Positions 1 through 6,926 of a DNA stretch of 12,806 nucleotides are shown piece after piece (position 1 is the first letter of the stretch; each line of letters starts with the position of its first letter). The notes beneath the pieces are model-generated. The model saw only the letters and a list, made by a program, of their open reading frames with translations, made no database searches and was not told the origin of the DNA. Origin of the DNA: Caryophanales bacterium UBA1624 (GTDB lineage: Bacteria; Bacillota_I; Bacilli_A; RFN20; CAG-826); contig DCMK01000009.1 in NCBI GenBank assembly GCA_002321395.1, forward strand, positions 84,130-96,935. The letters are read 5' to 3'. Made by a program: the position numbers and the translations under genes.

Positions 1-1434
1 GAATGGAAGCCCTCTTCCGAGAATGCCTCAAGCTCCGCTTCCGACTGGATCGATTACGCTTCTAGCGGCGCCGTTAAATTGAACCTCGAATACGAGGGGC
101 ATTCCTTTTGGACGGACGGCGTGGAGAAAGTCACCCTTTATCAGACCATCGATGGCGACACCGCCCATTTCACGACCGCCGAGAAGAACGGCAAGGGGGA
201 CAATCTTCTGAAGTCGCGCTTCTACGGGATCGATACCCCCGAATCCACCGGCAAAGTCCAGCCTTGGGGAAAGCCCGCTTCCAAATACACCTCCAAAATT
301 TTGGAAAACGCCAATAAAAACGGGACGATCGTCGTCTCCTCGCCTTCCAGCGAATACGGAGCCCCCTCCGCCGATTCGACCGGTTCGCGCTACGTTTCGC
401 TCATCTGGGTCAACGAGAGCGTCAAAAACGCCCCGATCTCCTCTTTGAAGCTGCTGAACCTCATGATCGTCCAGGATGGCTATTCCTGGGTCAAGAACGT
501 CTCCGACATCCCGGAATACAGCGATACCTTCTACGAGGCCGAAACCCAAGCCAAAGAGCATAAGCTCAACCTTTTCAGCGATGAGCAGGACCCCACCTAC
601 AACTACGGTGGGTATCAGACCGTTTCCTTGCTCGACATCAAGCGCGAGGTCGTCGCCTGCTTGAACGATCCCACGCATGAGAATGCTTACGACAATGCGA
701 AAGTCACCGTCCAAGGCACCGTGGCTGGGTTCTCCAACCACATCCTCTACATCCAGGATTTCTGCTCTTACGTCGACGATGCGGGCAACCCCCTTTATTA
801 CAACGACGATGGGAGCGTTGCCTATCAAGACAAGATCGATGCGGGGATCCTCGGCGAATACGCCGGCATCAACATCTTCGTCGGCATGTCCTCGATCCCT
901 TCAAAGTTCACCAAGGTCGGCAATTACATCCAAGTATCCGCCCTCGCCTTGAACAGCGATTTCGGCTTCCAGCTCACGTCTGGGACGTTCCCGTCCGTCT
1001 CCTACAGCGAAACCGATGCCCAGCTTTTGATCAAAGCCGACAAAAACACGGAGGAGCATAAGCTCTATACCTTTGAGTACACTTCTGATGGGCTCAACGC
1101 CGCTTTGAAGAGCAAAGACTATTCCGCGCTCAATTGTTCGGTCAAGGTGACCGATCCGGTGAAGGTCACCGGCGGTTACGATTCCGATTCCGCCACCGTC
1201 CTTTACACCTCTTCCACGGACAAGACCGCTTGGAGCGTTTATTTCGCCTTCGCCTATCAGCCCGATCCCAACGATACCGCTTTAAAGTGGACGAGCTACG
1301 AGAAGTTCGTGGACCAATCTTTCCTCTTCTCCGGCGTTTTGGGGCTCCATAGCTCCGCCAAGACCGGGAACGACAAATTCAACATCTACCCCTCCAAGTC
1401 CAGCGATATCGTCTGGCAGAAAGCGGGGGAATAA
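1..1434 (+). CDS. Secreted SNase-type (thermonuclease-like) protein with OB-like C-terminal modules, 5' end missing
   Basis: The frame is open from base 1, so the true start lies left of the window; the TTG at 79 is only an internal codon. Numbering from base 1, residues about 45-175 match the staphylococcal nuclease fold, which cleaves phosphodiester bonds in DNA or RNA with calcium. All key residues are visible: Asp53 in DGDT, Arg73 and Asp78-Thr79 and Glu81 in RFYGIDTPE, and Arg130 in SRYVSLIW, equivalent to Asp21, Arg35, Asp40, Thr41, Glu43 and Arg87 of the S. aureus enzyme. The domain ends with EAETQAKEHKLNLFS, as in the family. Residues about 205-310 (NAKVTVQGTVAGF) look like an OB-fold, and a second beta-rich module may follow. 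The Ser-rich start suggests a linker after a signal peptide or lipobox outside the window. The next gene begins 1 nt after the stop. The nuclease call is firm; the OB call is inferred from pattern. Confidence 0.88.
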   Translation, partial: EWKPSSENASSSASDWIDYASSGAVKLNLEYEGHSFWTDGVEKVTLYQTIDGDTAHFTTAEKNGKGDNLLKSRFYGIDTPESTGKVQPWGKPASKYTSKILENANKNGTIVVSSPSSEYGAPSADSTGSRYVSLIWVNESVKNAPISSLKLLNLMIVQDGYSWVKNVSDIPEYSDTFYEAETQAKEHKLNLFSDEQDPTYNYGGYQTVSLLDIKREVVACLNDPTHENAYDNAKVTVQGTVAGFSNHILYIQDFCSYVDDAGNPLYYNDDGSVAYQDKIDAGILGEYAGINIFVGMSSIPSKFTKVGNYIQVSALALNSDFGFQLTSGTFPSVSYSETDAQLLIKADKNTEEHKLYTFEYTSDGLNAALKSKDYSALNCSVKVTDPVKVTGGYDSDSATVLYTSSTDKTAWSVYFAFAYQPDPNDTALKWTSYEKFVDQSFLFSGVLGLHSSAKTGNDKFNIYPSKSSDIVWQKAGE

Positions 1435-1435
1435 G

Positions 1436-1909
1436 ATGTACTGTCCCCACTGCGCGAAGCGTATCGACGAGAGCAAAGTCGAGGCCAAGCGCTCTTCTTA
1501 CTCCCCTGAGGTCGAAATCGCGGAGGATGCGCGTCTATCTTACGTTTGCCCCCGCTGCGGCCATCTGATTCACGCAGGCCTCAGCGAAGGGGAGGTCAAG
1601 TCCCTCTCCCAAGCCGCCCACGCCCAGATCCAAAGGGCGCGCAACGCCTTCGCAAGCGGCATGGGCATGGTCTCCGTCGGGGGCATTTGCCTCATTCTCT
1701 CCATTCTTTTCTTCTTCTTGGCGAAGAAGCCGACCAATCAATACAGGCTGGTCGTCGGGTGCGCGGAATTCTACGTATTCCTCGTGCTCCTCATCGTTTC
1801 GGTTATTCTCCTTGTCGCCGGAGGGATCTTCGTGGGCCTTGGCTTGACCAAGAAAATCCAAAACTCCCGCCTCCTCAAGGATATTAACAATCGGACCTTC
1901 GTTCAGTAA
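1436..1909 (+). CDS. Small zinc-ribbon protein with two membrane segments, unknown function
   Basis: This 157-residue protein starts with CPHC at residues 3-6 and has a second CPRC at 38-41. The paired CxxC knuckles about 32 residues apart suggest a zinc ribbon that binds one Zn2+. Two hydrophobic stretches, about 76-96 and 112-137, form a membrane hairpin with a short loop, and the tail (TKKIQN onward) is basic, which places both ends in the cytoplasm by the positive-inside rule. The ATG follows the stop of the nuclease gene by a single base, and a GGGGGA stretch inside the nuclease end (about 1425-1430) can serve as ribosome site, so the two are probably translationally coupled. Zinc ribbon plus membrane hairpin proteins are common in Bacillota and mostly uncharacterised. 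I do not recognise a specific family. Confidence 0.8.
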   Translation: MYCPHCAKRIDESKVEAKRSSYSPEVEIAEDARLSYVCPRCGHLIHAGLSEGEVKSLSQAAHAQIQRARNAFASGMGMVSVGGICLILSILFFFLAKKPTNQYRLVVGCAEFYVFLVLLIVSVILLVAGGIFVGLGLTKKIQNSRLLKDINNRTFVQ

Positions 1910-1916
1910 GTCCGAT
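1890..1916 (+). other. Intercistronic hairpin over a stop codon
   Basis: The seven bases ATCGGAC at 1890-1896 are exactly complementary to GTCCGAT at 1910-1916, with a 13-nt loop that contains the TAA stop of the zinc-ribbon gene (1907-1909). No U-run follows, so this is not an ordinary intrinsic terminator. It may stabilise or mark a processing point in the mRNA between the zinc-ribbon gene and the lipoprotein gene. A TATATT hexamer at 1916-1921 could be a -10 box for the lipoprotein gene, but no convincing -35 was found. Confidence 0.4.
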
Positions 1917-1949
1917 ATATTCGTTCGTTATTTGGGAAGAGGAGGAATC

Positions 1950-4412
1950 ATGAAAAAATCATTTATCCCATTAACCGCTTTGGCGATGCTCGCACTCATC
2001 TCTTGTGGGGGGCCTAGCAACAATCAGAACTCTTCTATCGAGCCCGAGCCGACCACTTCTTCTGAGGAAGACGTCGTCAATTCCATCACGATTTCGAATA
2101 AAGAAGCGCTGCAGGCGGAATGGGCCTTTGGCTCTGCCGACAGGACCGTCAACATCGCCCTTGATCCCGCCGGGAACGTCAATCAGCTGATCAGCGTCGG
2201 CAAGATCACGATCGTTTCTTCGAACACTCAGGTCATCACCGTCTCCGGGAGGGTTCTCCACGCCGCCGGAGCTGGCACCGCCACCATCACCGTCGCTTAT
2301 GGCGACAAATCCGACTCGGTTGAAATCACGGTCGTTGCCGAGAAGAACGCCATCGAACTTTACGGCACCGTCCACGCCGGCACCGAAGCCGATCCTTTGG
2401 ACAACGAGGATGCCATCAAGGTCGCCAAAGCCACCGGCACCACCGAGACGGAGAAATACTTCTACGTCAAAGGCACCGTCGCTTCCTTCCGTGACGCCCC
2501 CAGCTCCCATGGGAACGTTTCCTACTACCTGAAGCCGGCCGAAGGCAAGACCGAGAAGTTCTTGATTTATCGCGCCACCCTCAAAGATGGAGGAAAAGTC
2601 ACCGACGACGATATCTGGGTCGGAGCCGTCGCGGTTGCCAAAGTAAAAATCGTCAACTACAACAACAATATCCCCGAAACCTCCTCGGGCGGAGAAATCG
2701 TCAGCGTTGAAGGGACGAAGCCCGAGATACACACCCATGAAGTGAACGTAGCCCAGGCCGTCGACGCCTGCAAAGCGATGGAAGCGAATTCCACCTCGAC
2801 CGACAAATACGTCATCACCGGCTATATCGCCGCCGTTACTGCCGACGGCTTCTACCTGAAAGACGCCAAAGGGAGCATCACCCCGACCCAAGACGATTTC
2901 TTGGTCTATGGCTATAGCGGCGCAAACAAAGATCGGTGCACCCTCAACGCCAAAGTCAAGGTGACCTGCACCATCAAGTATTACGTCTCCACCAGCACCG
3001 AAGGGAAATACGCCGTTGAAACCGGAACAATCGAAAGCGTCGAAATCCTCGAAGCCGGGGACGCTCCGGTTGTGGTTGAGAAAATCACCACCGCCAAAGC
3101 CCTTGAAATCATCGCCGCTTTAGGAGATGGCGCCACGTCGGAGAAAGAATACGTCGTCACCGGATACGTCAGCGAAGTCACCAGCGCATATTCGGATTCA
3201 TACAAGAACATGTCGTTCACTTTGGGCGAAACCAAAGATTCGACGGAGCTGCTCACCGTTTTCCGCGCCAAACTCGCCAGCGGAACCGCCAGCGATGACA
3301 TCGTTGCCGGGGCCAAGGTTGAAGTTAGCTGCTATCTGCAAAAATACGTCAAAGACAGCACAACCACTCCGGAAGCCATCAAGGGAACCGTGACATTGCT
3401 TGAAAAAGCGGTCGGCGAAACCAAGAACGTGACCGTCGCAGAGGCCGTCACCGAAGCGCTTAAGCTCGCCAACAACGCCGTTTCTACCGATGAATACGTC
3501 ATCACTGGCTACGTCACCGGCATCAAAGGCGCTTGGGATTCCCAATATGGGAACATGAGCGTTTACCTTTCCGACAAGATCGATGATCCTGACGCGAAGT
3601 TCATCGCCTACCAGGTCAAGTGCTCCGAAGAAGAGAGCAAAAAAATCATTTCCGGCGCCAAAGTGAAGGTGACTGGAAAGCTTACCCAGTACAACGGAAT
3701 CCCCGAAACCGTCAGCAAAGGGGCCGCTAAGATCGAATTGCTCGAAGAAGCCGCCGGCACTCCGGTGAGCGCGACTCTCTCCGCCTCTTCCATCAAGATT
3801 GGCGGAACCGCCACGATCACCGCCAAGGCCGGAGAAGGGGATACCTTCACCTATGAAAGCGATGCCGAAGACGTTGCTACCGTCTCCAGCGAAGGCGTCG
3901 TGACCGGGGTCGCCGCTGGGACCGCTTCGATCACCGTCACTTCCTCTTCCGGAAGAAAAGCCTATGTCACCATCACCGTCACGGCTTCTAACGTCGAGCA
4001 AGTCTCTAACTTTACGGATATTTCGGGAACCCTGGGGGAAACGGGCTATTCCTACAAAGCGGAACAAGGAGATGCTAGTACTGCACCCGGCATCTACGAT
4101 TCGGCAATCCGCGTTTATCAAAACGGGGGCCTCTTCACGGTCTCCGGAAAGAGCGATTCCAAGGCTTTGGTTTCCCTTGCCATCACTTCGGATGGTTCCT
4201 CCAAAGGCGAAGGGCCGTTCAAATACGTTTATGGCGCTTCCGAGGAAACCGTTGGCAAAGAAACCGCCGTGGAAGCCTCGGCCTGGAGCGAGCACACTGT
4301 CACGTTGACTTTTGAAGGCACTGACGTCCGCTTCTTCAGGCTGACCACCACGTCAACCAGCAAAAACGAACGCGTTTACATCAAGGCTCTTACGTTGACC
4401 TTCGCCGAATAA
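1950..4412 (+). CDS. Multi-OB, Big_2-domain surface lipoprotein
   Basis: I chose the ATG at 1950 because GGAAGAGGAGG lies just upstream (1935-1945) and the product then begins with a typical lipoprotein signal, MKK, a hydrophobic core, and lipobox LISC with Cys19. The TTG at 1932 would put the ribosome site inside the gene. The mature 820-residue protein has a Ser/Glu/Pro-rich linker (20-45), a diverged Big_2 Ig-like domain (about 45-132), four tandem modules of about 115-120 residues (136-256, 260-372, 374-489, 491-607), a canonical Big_2 domain (608-680, with VATVSSEGVVTGVAAGTASI) and a beta-rich C-terminal domain (681-820). Each module has a motif like DEYVITGYV followed by a second strand pair such as GAKVKVTGKLTQY, as in OB-fold domains. 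It should sit on the outer face of the membrane. Nucleic acid or glycan binding is possible but not shown. It follows the zinc-ribbon gene by 40 nt and precedes a strong terminator. Confidence 0.85.
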   Translation: MKKSFIPLTALAMLALISCGGPSNNQNSSIEPEPTTSSEEDVVNSITISNKEALQAEWAFGSADRTVNIALDPAGNVNQLISVGKITIVSSNTQVITVSGRVLHAAGAGTATITVAYGDKSDSVEITVVAEKNAIELYGTVHAGTEADPLDNEDAIKVAKATGTTETEKYFYVKGTVASFRDAPSSHGNVSYYLKPAEGKTEKFLIYRATLKDGGKVTDDDIWVGAVAVAKVKIVNYNNNIPETSSGGEIVSVEGTKPEIHTHEVNVAQAVDACKAMEANSTSTDKYVITGYIAAVTADGFYLKDAKGSITPTQDDFLVYGYSGANKDRCTLNAKVKVTCTIKYYVSTSTEGKYAVETGTIESVEILEAGDAPVVVEKITTAKALEIIAALGDGATSEKEYVVTGYVSEVTSAYSDSYKNMSFTLGETKDSTELLTVFRAKLASGTASDDIVAGAKVEVSCYLQKYVKDSTTTPEAIKGTVTLLEKAVGETKNVTVAEAVTEALKLANNAVSTDEYVITGYVTGIKGAWDSQYGNMSVYLSDKIDDPDAKFIAYQVKCSEEESKKIISGAKVKVTGKLTQYNGIPETVSKGAAKIELLEEAAGTPVSATLSASSIKIGGTATITAKAGEGDTFTYESDAEDVATVSSEGVVTGVAAGTASITVTSSSGRKAYVTITVTASNVEQVSNFTDISGTLGETGYSYKAEQGDASTAPGIYDSAIRVYQNGGLFTVSGKSDSKALVSLAITSDGSSKGEGPFKYVYGASEETVGKETAVEASAWSEHTVTLTFEGTDVRFFRLTTTSTSKNERVYIKALTLTFAE
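2355..3770 (+). repeat. Four tandem OB-like protein modules (coding repeat)
   Basis: Within the lipoprotein gene, four consecutive modules share the same order: a helix-like start (for example TVAEAVTEALKLA), a linker, Y(V/I)xxG(Y/T)(V/I), a display strand (NMSVYL, NMSFTL, VSYYLK, DGFYLK), then an alternating K-V-x-V strand, then a closing I-x-L-E or V-S-V-E. Modules 3 and 4 are the most alike (DSYKNMS and DSQYGNMS). Modules 1 and 4 share an IPET motif. The match is clear at protein level, but the DNA is well diverged, so these are old duplications and not recent slippage. Confidence 0.75.
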
Positions 4413-4430
4413 TCTTCTTCTACCTTTTTG

Positions 4431-4459
4431 GCCCCGGGTTTACCCCGGGGCTTCTTTTT
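4431..4459 (+). terminator. Rho-independent terminator after the lipoprotein gene
   Basis: GCCCCGGG at 4431-4438 pairs perfectly with CCCGGGGC at 4444-4451 across a 5-nt loop, and TTCTTTTT follows. It lies 18 nt after the lipoprotein stop, so it ends the nuclease, zinc-ribbon and lipoprotein transcription unit. Confidence 0.93.
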
Positions 4460-4477
4460 ATTCCCTGTTCCATGGGG

Positions 4478-4483
4478 TAAGAT
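4478..4483 (+). promoter_or_regulatory. Possible -10 box of the first RDD gene (leaderless start)
   Basis: TAAGAT ends 9 nt before the ATG at 4493. The same bases contain an in-frame TAA (4478-4480), so the coding sequence cannot begin earlier. No purine-rich ribosome site lies in the 12 nt before the ATG. No good -35 is visible (TTTTTA at 17 bp spacing is weak), so this call rests on position and on the similar arrangement at 9199-9214. Confidence 0.4.
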
Positions 4484-4492
4484 TCCCTAGAC

Positions 4493-5596
4493 ATGGAGAA
4501 GCAAGGGAAAAGGCAGGAAATCGAGATCTATCCCCTGGGGAAAGGGAAGCGAATCGTTTTGTTCCTCGCCGATTTCTTTTTGGTCTTCGTGATTTCCTTC
4601 GCCTTCTTCCATTTGGCTCTTTATCCTTTGTCCGCGTTTTCAACCAACCTATATGAAGAGCAAGAGGAATGCCTTAAAGCCCAAAAGGAAAGGGACCGGG
4701 TTTTATATGGGAATTCCCTTTTGTTCTACGAAGAGGGGAAAAGCAACGCAGAGCCCTCTTCCTTTTCGCAGAATCTCTCTTATACGGGAAAGCTCTATGT
4801 GATGAGCCTTGTAGGGAAAGCCGATGTGGATTACGATGTCTTCCATCGCTTTTTCGCCGATATACGCGGGAAGGGAAGCGAATATCCTTCTTGGGTGAAG
4901 TCCCAGGATGAGAGGACTCAGTTCTTTTCCTATTCCCCAAAGGTGGAATTGCTGCCCCATTACCAAGAAGAATTCGCTCCCTTCTTCGAAGCGGGGAACA
5001 CCCCTTCCAAGCAGGGCCAGGAAGATTACGAGAAATTCCAAAAAGAATTCTTTTTGCCTTGCTATTCCTCCTTGATGGAGGACGTTCTCGAAAACGATCT
5101 CACCTATCAGGGGATTTCCTATGTCGAAAAGCAGAATCAAGTCGCTTCCTTTTCCCAAAAAGCCAATCGCGTCGTCGTTGTTAGCGCCGCGATCTCCTAC
5201 CTTCTTTCCTGCGCCATCGTCTTCGTCGTCGTTCCTTTGATTTCGAAGACCAGGAAGACCCTTGGAATGCTTTTCCTGAAACGGGAAAGGGTCGTTGCGG
5301 CGACGTTGATGCCCATAAAACGGCGGTATCTCCCCCTTCTTTTCCTCTATGGCGTCTTCTTCAACGCGGGTTTGCTCTTTCTTTTGCCTTGGCCGATCAT
5401 CACCTTCAATGAGCTTTTTTCCTTGCCGGCTTTGTGGGCGCTTTCTTCGATCTCCTTGCTTCTCGACCTTGTCTCGCTTTTCTTCGTCTTGTTCGATTCC
5501 TTCGACCGCACGTTGACGGATCGCCTGATGCGGATCACTCTGTTGGAGGAAGAAAGCATGGATGCGATTTACCGCAGCAAGGGGTATGGTGATTGA
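4493..5596 (+). CDS. RDD-family membrane protein with large extracytoplasmic insert (paralogue 1)
   Basis: This 367-residue protein carries diverged RDD-family signatures. Arg20 and Asp27 occur in the first membrane helix (KRIVLFLADFF, about 20-47), KTLGMLFLKRERVV follows the second helix (TLG at 256-258), and a late RTLTDRLMRI segment has Asp343. RDD proteins are small integral membrane proteins of mostly unknown function; some are proposed transporters. The usual domain is about 130-150 residues with a short first loop. Here a polar segment of about 175 residues (about 48-225) separates helix 1 from helix 2 and should face outward. Helices follow at about 228-250, 281-303 and 305-337. The ATG at 4493 is forced by an in-frame stop 15 nt upstream. 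The gene ends 1 nt before the ATG of its paralogue. Membrane location is secure; family membership is likely; function is unknown. Confidence 0.75.
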   Translation: MEKQGKRQEIEIYPLGKGKRIVLFLADFFLVFVISFAFFHLALYPLSAFSTNLYEEQEECLKAQKERDRVLYGNSLLFYEEGKSNAEPSSFSQNLSYTGKLYVMSLVGKADVDYDVFHRFFADIRGKGSEYPSWVKSQDERTQFFSYSPKVELLPHYQEEFAPFFEAGNTPSKQGQEDYEKFQKEFFLPCYSSLMEDVLENDLTYQGISYVEKQNQVASFSQKANRVVVVSAAISYLLSCAIVFVVVPLISKTRKTLGMLFLKRERVVAATLMPIKRRYLPLLFLYGVFFNAGLLFLLPWPIITFNELFSLPALWALSSISLLLDLVSLFFVLFDSFDRTLTDRLMRITLLEEESMDAIYRSKGYGD

Positions 5597-5597
5597 G

Positions 5598-6602
5598 ATG
5601 GGCTACCAAGGTCATTACGAAATCCATTATTCCTATCCGAAGTTCCACCGCCGCGTCTTCGCGAACCTCTTCGATTTCATTCTTTTCGCCTTCTGTTTCT
5701 TCTTGCTCTTTTTGGGAAGCCGGGCCGCGGTGACGAATCTGCCGGGGTACGTGGCCAAAGACGAGGCGATGCTTTCGCTTCGCAAGGAATCGGGGCTTTA
5801 CCATGTCGATGGCAAAAAGTCGATCGACATCGTTTCCTATCTTGATCAAGACTCAAACAACTACACGGGGTATGCGAAGATGAATTTGGCCTCAGAAAGA
5901 ATCGAAGGCTTCATCGCCTACGTGGGGGAAAAGTCCAGCGCGGAGAATCAAGCGATTGTCCAAAAGGATTACGATGAGTACCGATTGGATGCGAATTTGG
6001 CATTCGATGGCGTCCCTTATTTCGTTAAGAATGAGGAGGGAACAATCGTTCCAAACCCCTCTTGTCAAGCAAAGAGCGAAGATTATTTCCATAACGCCTA
6101 CGCCCCTTTCTTGGACTCCCATTGCCAGGGTTATTTGCTGACGATGATCCCTGGGTATTTGGAATTGGTCCGTTTCGAATCGAACATGCTGTTCTTCGCG
6201 GAAATCCCCATAGCCTTCCTCTTTGCGGGGATTTTGGTTTATTTGGTCCCGCCCTTATTCTTCAAAAAGGGGCGCATGACCTTGGGGAAAGCCATGTATC
6301 ATATCGGTTTGGTGGATTCCCGTCTTTTAAGCTGCAGCTTCCCCCGTTATTTGGCGCGCTGGGCGATCTTCTTCTTCCTTGAGCTTACCTTCTCCTTGGT
6401 GAGCTTTCTGATTCCGATCATCGTCTCTTTCTCACTGATGGTTTTCTCAAAGCAGAAGCAGGGCCTCCCCGATTATCTTTTGGGGCTCTATGAAATAGAC
6501 GCCAGCCAGCAGAAAATCTATTCTAACTATGAAGAGATTTCCCTTGATGGGATTAATGGGGAGAAAAAGCCCGTGGATTTTCAGCCGACCTACGAGGACT
6601 GA
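5598..6602 (+). CDS. RDD-family membrane protein with large extracytoplasmic insert (paralogue 2)
   Basis: This 334-residue protein is the clearer RDD member. It has the helix-1 pattern HRRVFANLFDF (Arg18/19, Asp26), the hallmark TLGKAMYHIGLVD after helix 2 (TLGK at 228-231), a basic PRYLARW segment, and GLPDYLLG near the end (Asp292), matching the GxxD motif of the family. A polar segment of about 140 residues (about 48-190) is probably outside the cell. I chose the ATG at 5598 because it sits in TGAGATG with the preceding stop, and because the product then aligns residue for residue with the start of its neighbour (MGYQG against MEKQG, with the Arg-Asp motif at the same distance). An upstream ATG at 5562 is open and has GGAGGA 11 nt before it, so a 346-residue form cannot be excluded. 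The two genes are probably one operon and one complex. Function is unknown. Confidence 0.8.
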   Translation: MGYQGHYEIHYSYPKFHRRVFANLFDFILFAFCFFLLFLGSRAAVTNLPGYVAKDEAMLSLRKESGLYHVDGKKSIDIVSYLDQDSNNYTGYAKMNLASERIEGFIAYVGEKSSAENQAIVQKDYDEYRLDANLAFDGVPYFVKNEEGTIVPNPSCQAKSEDYFHNAYAPFLDSHCQGYLLTMIPGYLELVRFESNMLFFAEIPIAFLFAGILVYLVPPLFFKKGRMTLGKAMYHIGLVDSRLLSCSFPRYLARWAIFFFLELTFSLVSFLIPIIVSFSLMVFSKQKQGLPDYLLGLYEIDASQQKIYSNYEEISLDGINGEKKPVDFQPTYED

Positions 6603-6627
6603 GAGTTCGCCTTCGCGCAAAAAAATG

Positions 6628-6657
6628 TTGCTCTCTAGCAAGAAGGGGGCATAAAAT
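6628..6657 (+). promoter_or_regulatory. Promoter of tRNA-Lys
   Basis: TTGCTC (6628-6633) and TAAAAT (6652-6657) are separated by 18 bp, a good sigma-A-type arrangement. Transcription would start near 6664, about 16 nt before the mature tRNA 5' end. Confidence 0.6.
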
Positions 6658-6663
6658 ACTCAA

Positions 6664-6677
6664 GCGCGGTAGCGCGC
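6664..6677 (+). other. Leader hairpin just before the tRNA
   Basis: GCGCG (6664-6668) pairs with CGCGC (6673-6677) around a GTAG loop. It ends 2 nt before the first base of the mature tRNA and would fill nearly the whole 5' leader that RNase P removes. It may keep the leader from mispairing with the tRNA. Confidence 0.45.
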
Positions 6678-6679
6678 AT

Positions 6680-6755
<76 letters not shown>

Positions 6756-6769
6756 TCTTGATTCTTCCC

Positions 6770-6789
6770 TTCCGTGGCTGACCATGGAA
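6770..6789 (+). other. Hairpin in the tRNA 3' trailer
   Basis: TTCCGTGG (6770-6777) pairs with CCATGGAA (6782-6789) around a CTGA tetraloop, an 8-bp stem with one G·U wobble. No U-run follows it. It sits between the tRNA and the terminator hairpin and may serve 3' trailer processing. Confidence 0.4.
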
Positions 6790-6798
6790 AACGATAGC

Positions 6799-6830
6799 AA
6801 AGCACCTTCTAGGGTGTTTTTCTTTTTTCT
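6799..6830 (+). terminator. Terminator after tRNA-Lys
   Basis: CACCT (6803-6807) pairs with GGGTG (6812-6816) around TCTA, and the stem can extend by AAAG pairing with the first Ts. TTTTTCTTTTTT follows. This ends the tRNA transcript before the next lipoprotein gene. Confidence 0.8.
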
Positions 6831-6894
6831 CTCGCTTGCCACTCGAATTTCTCCACCCGGCCTGCGTTTTGCTTCTTTTCCCGCTTTTCTTCGA

Positions 6895-6900
6895 TATAGT
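6895..6900 (+). promoter_or_regulatory. Possible -10 box of the orphan lipoprotein gene
   Basis: TATAGT lies 9 nt before the strong ribosome site TAAGGAGG (6909-6916), so a start near 6907 would give a leader of about 20 nt. The -35 region is T-rich but has no clear TTGACA-like hexamer, so the call is tentative. Confidence 0.45.
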
Positions 6901-6926
6901 TATCTTGTTAAGGAGGATATTGTCTT

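Noticed and set aside
79..81. TTG at 79 as the start of the nuclease gene
   Set aside because: The frame is open to base 1, the upstream residues form a normal Ser-rich linker, there is no ribosome site, and the product would lack an export signal.
1916..1921. TATATT as a -10 box giving the multi-OB lipoprotein its own promoter
   Set aside because: No acceptable -35 lies at 16-19 bp, and the short gap from the previous gene fits an operon.
1971..2891. A 306-codon minus-strand frame opposite the multi-OB lipoprotein
   Set aside because: It is low-complexity Gly/Asp/Arg-rich sequence, a codon-bias shadow of the lipoprotein gene, with no ribosome site.
3198..4295. A 365-codon minus-strand frame opposite the same lipoprotein
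   Set aside because: Same shadow pattern; Gly-, Asp- and Phe-rich with no recognisable domain, and it would face into a clear + strand gene.
5562..5564. ATG at 5562 as the start of the second RDD gene
   Set aside because: It would overlap the first RDD gene by 35 nt and add 12 residues with no match. The ATG at 5598 gives an N-terminus that aligns with its paralogue. It remains possible because GGAGGA lies 11 nt upstream.
6603..6627. A terminator after the second RDD gene
   Set aside because: There is an A-run at 6620-6625 but no stable stem before it and no T-run on the + strand, so read-through toward the tRNA is possible.
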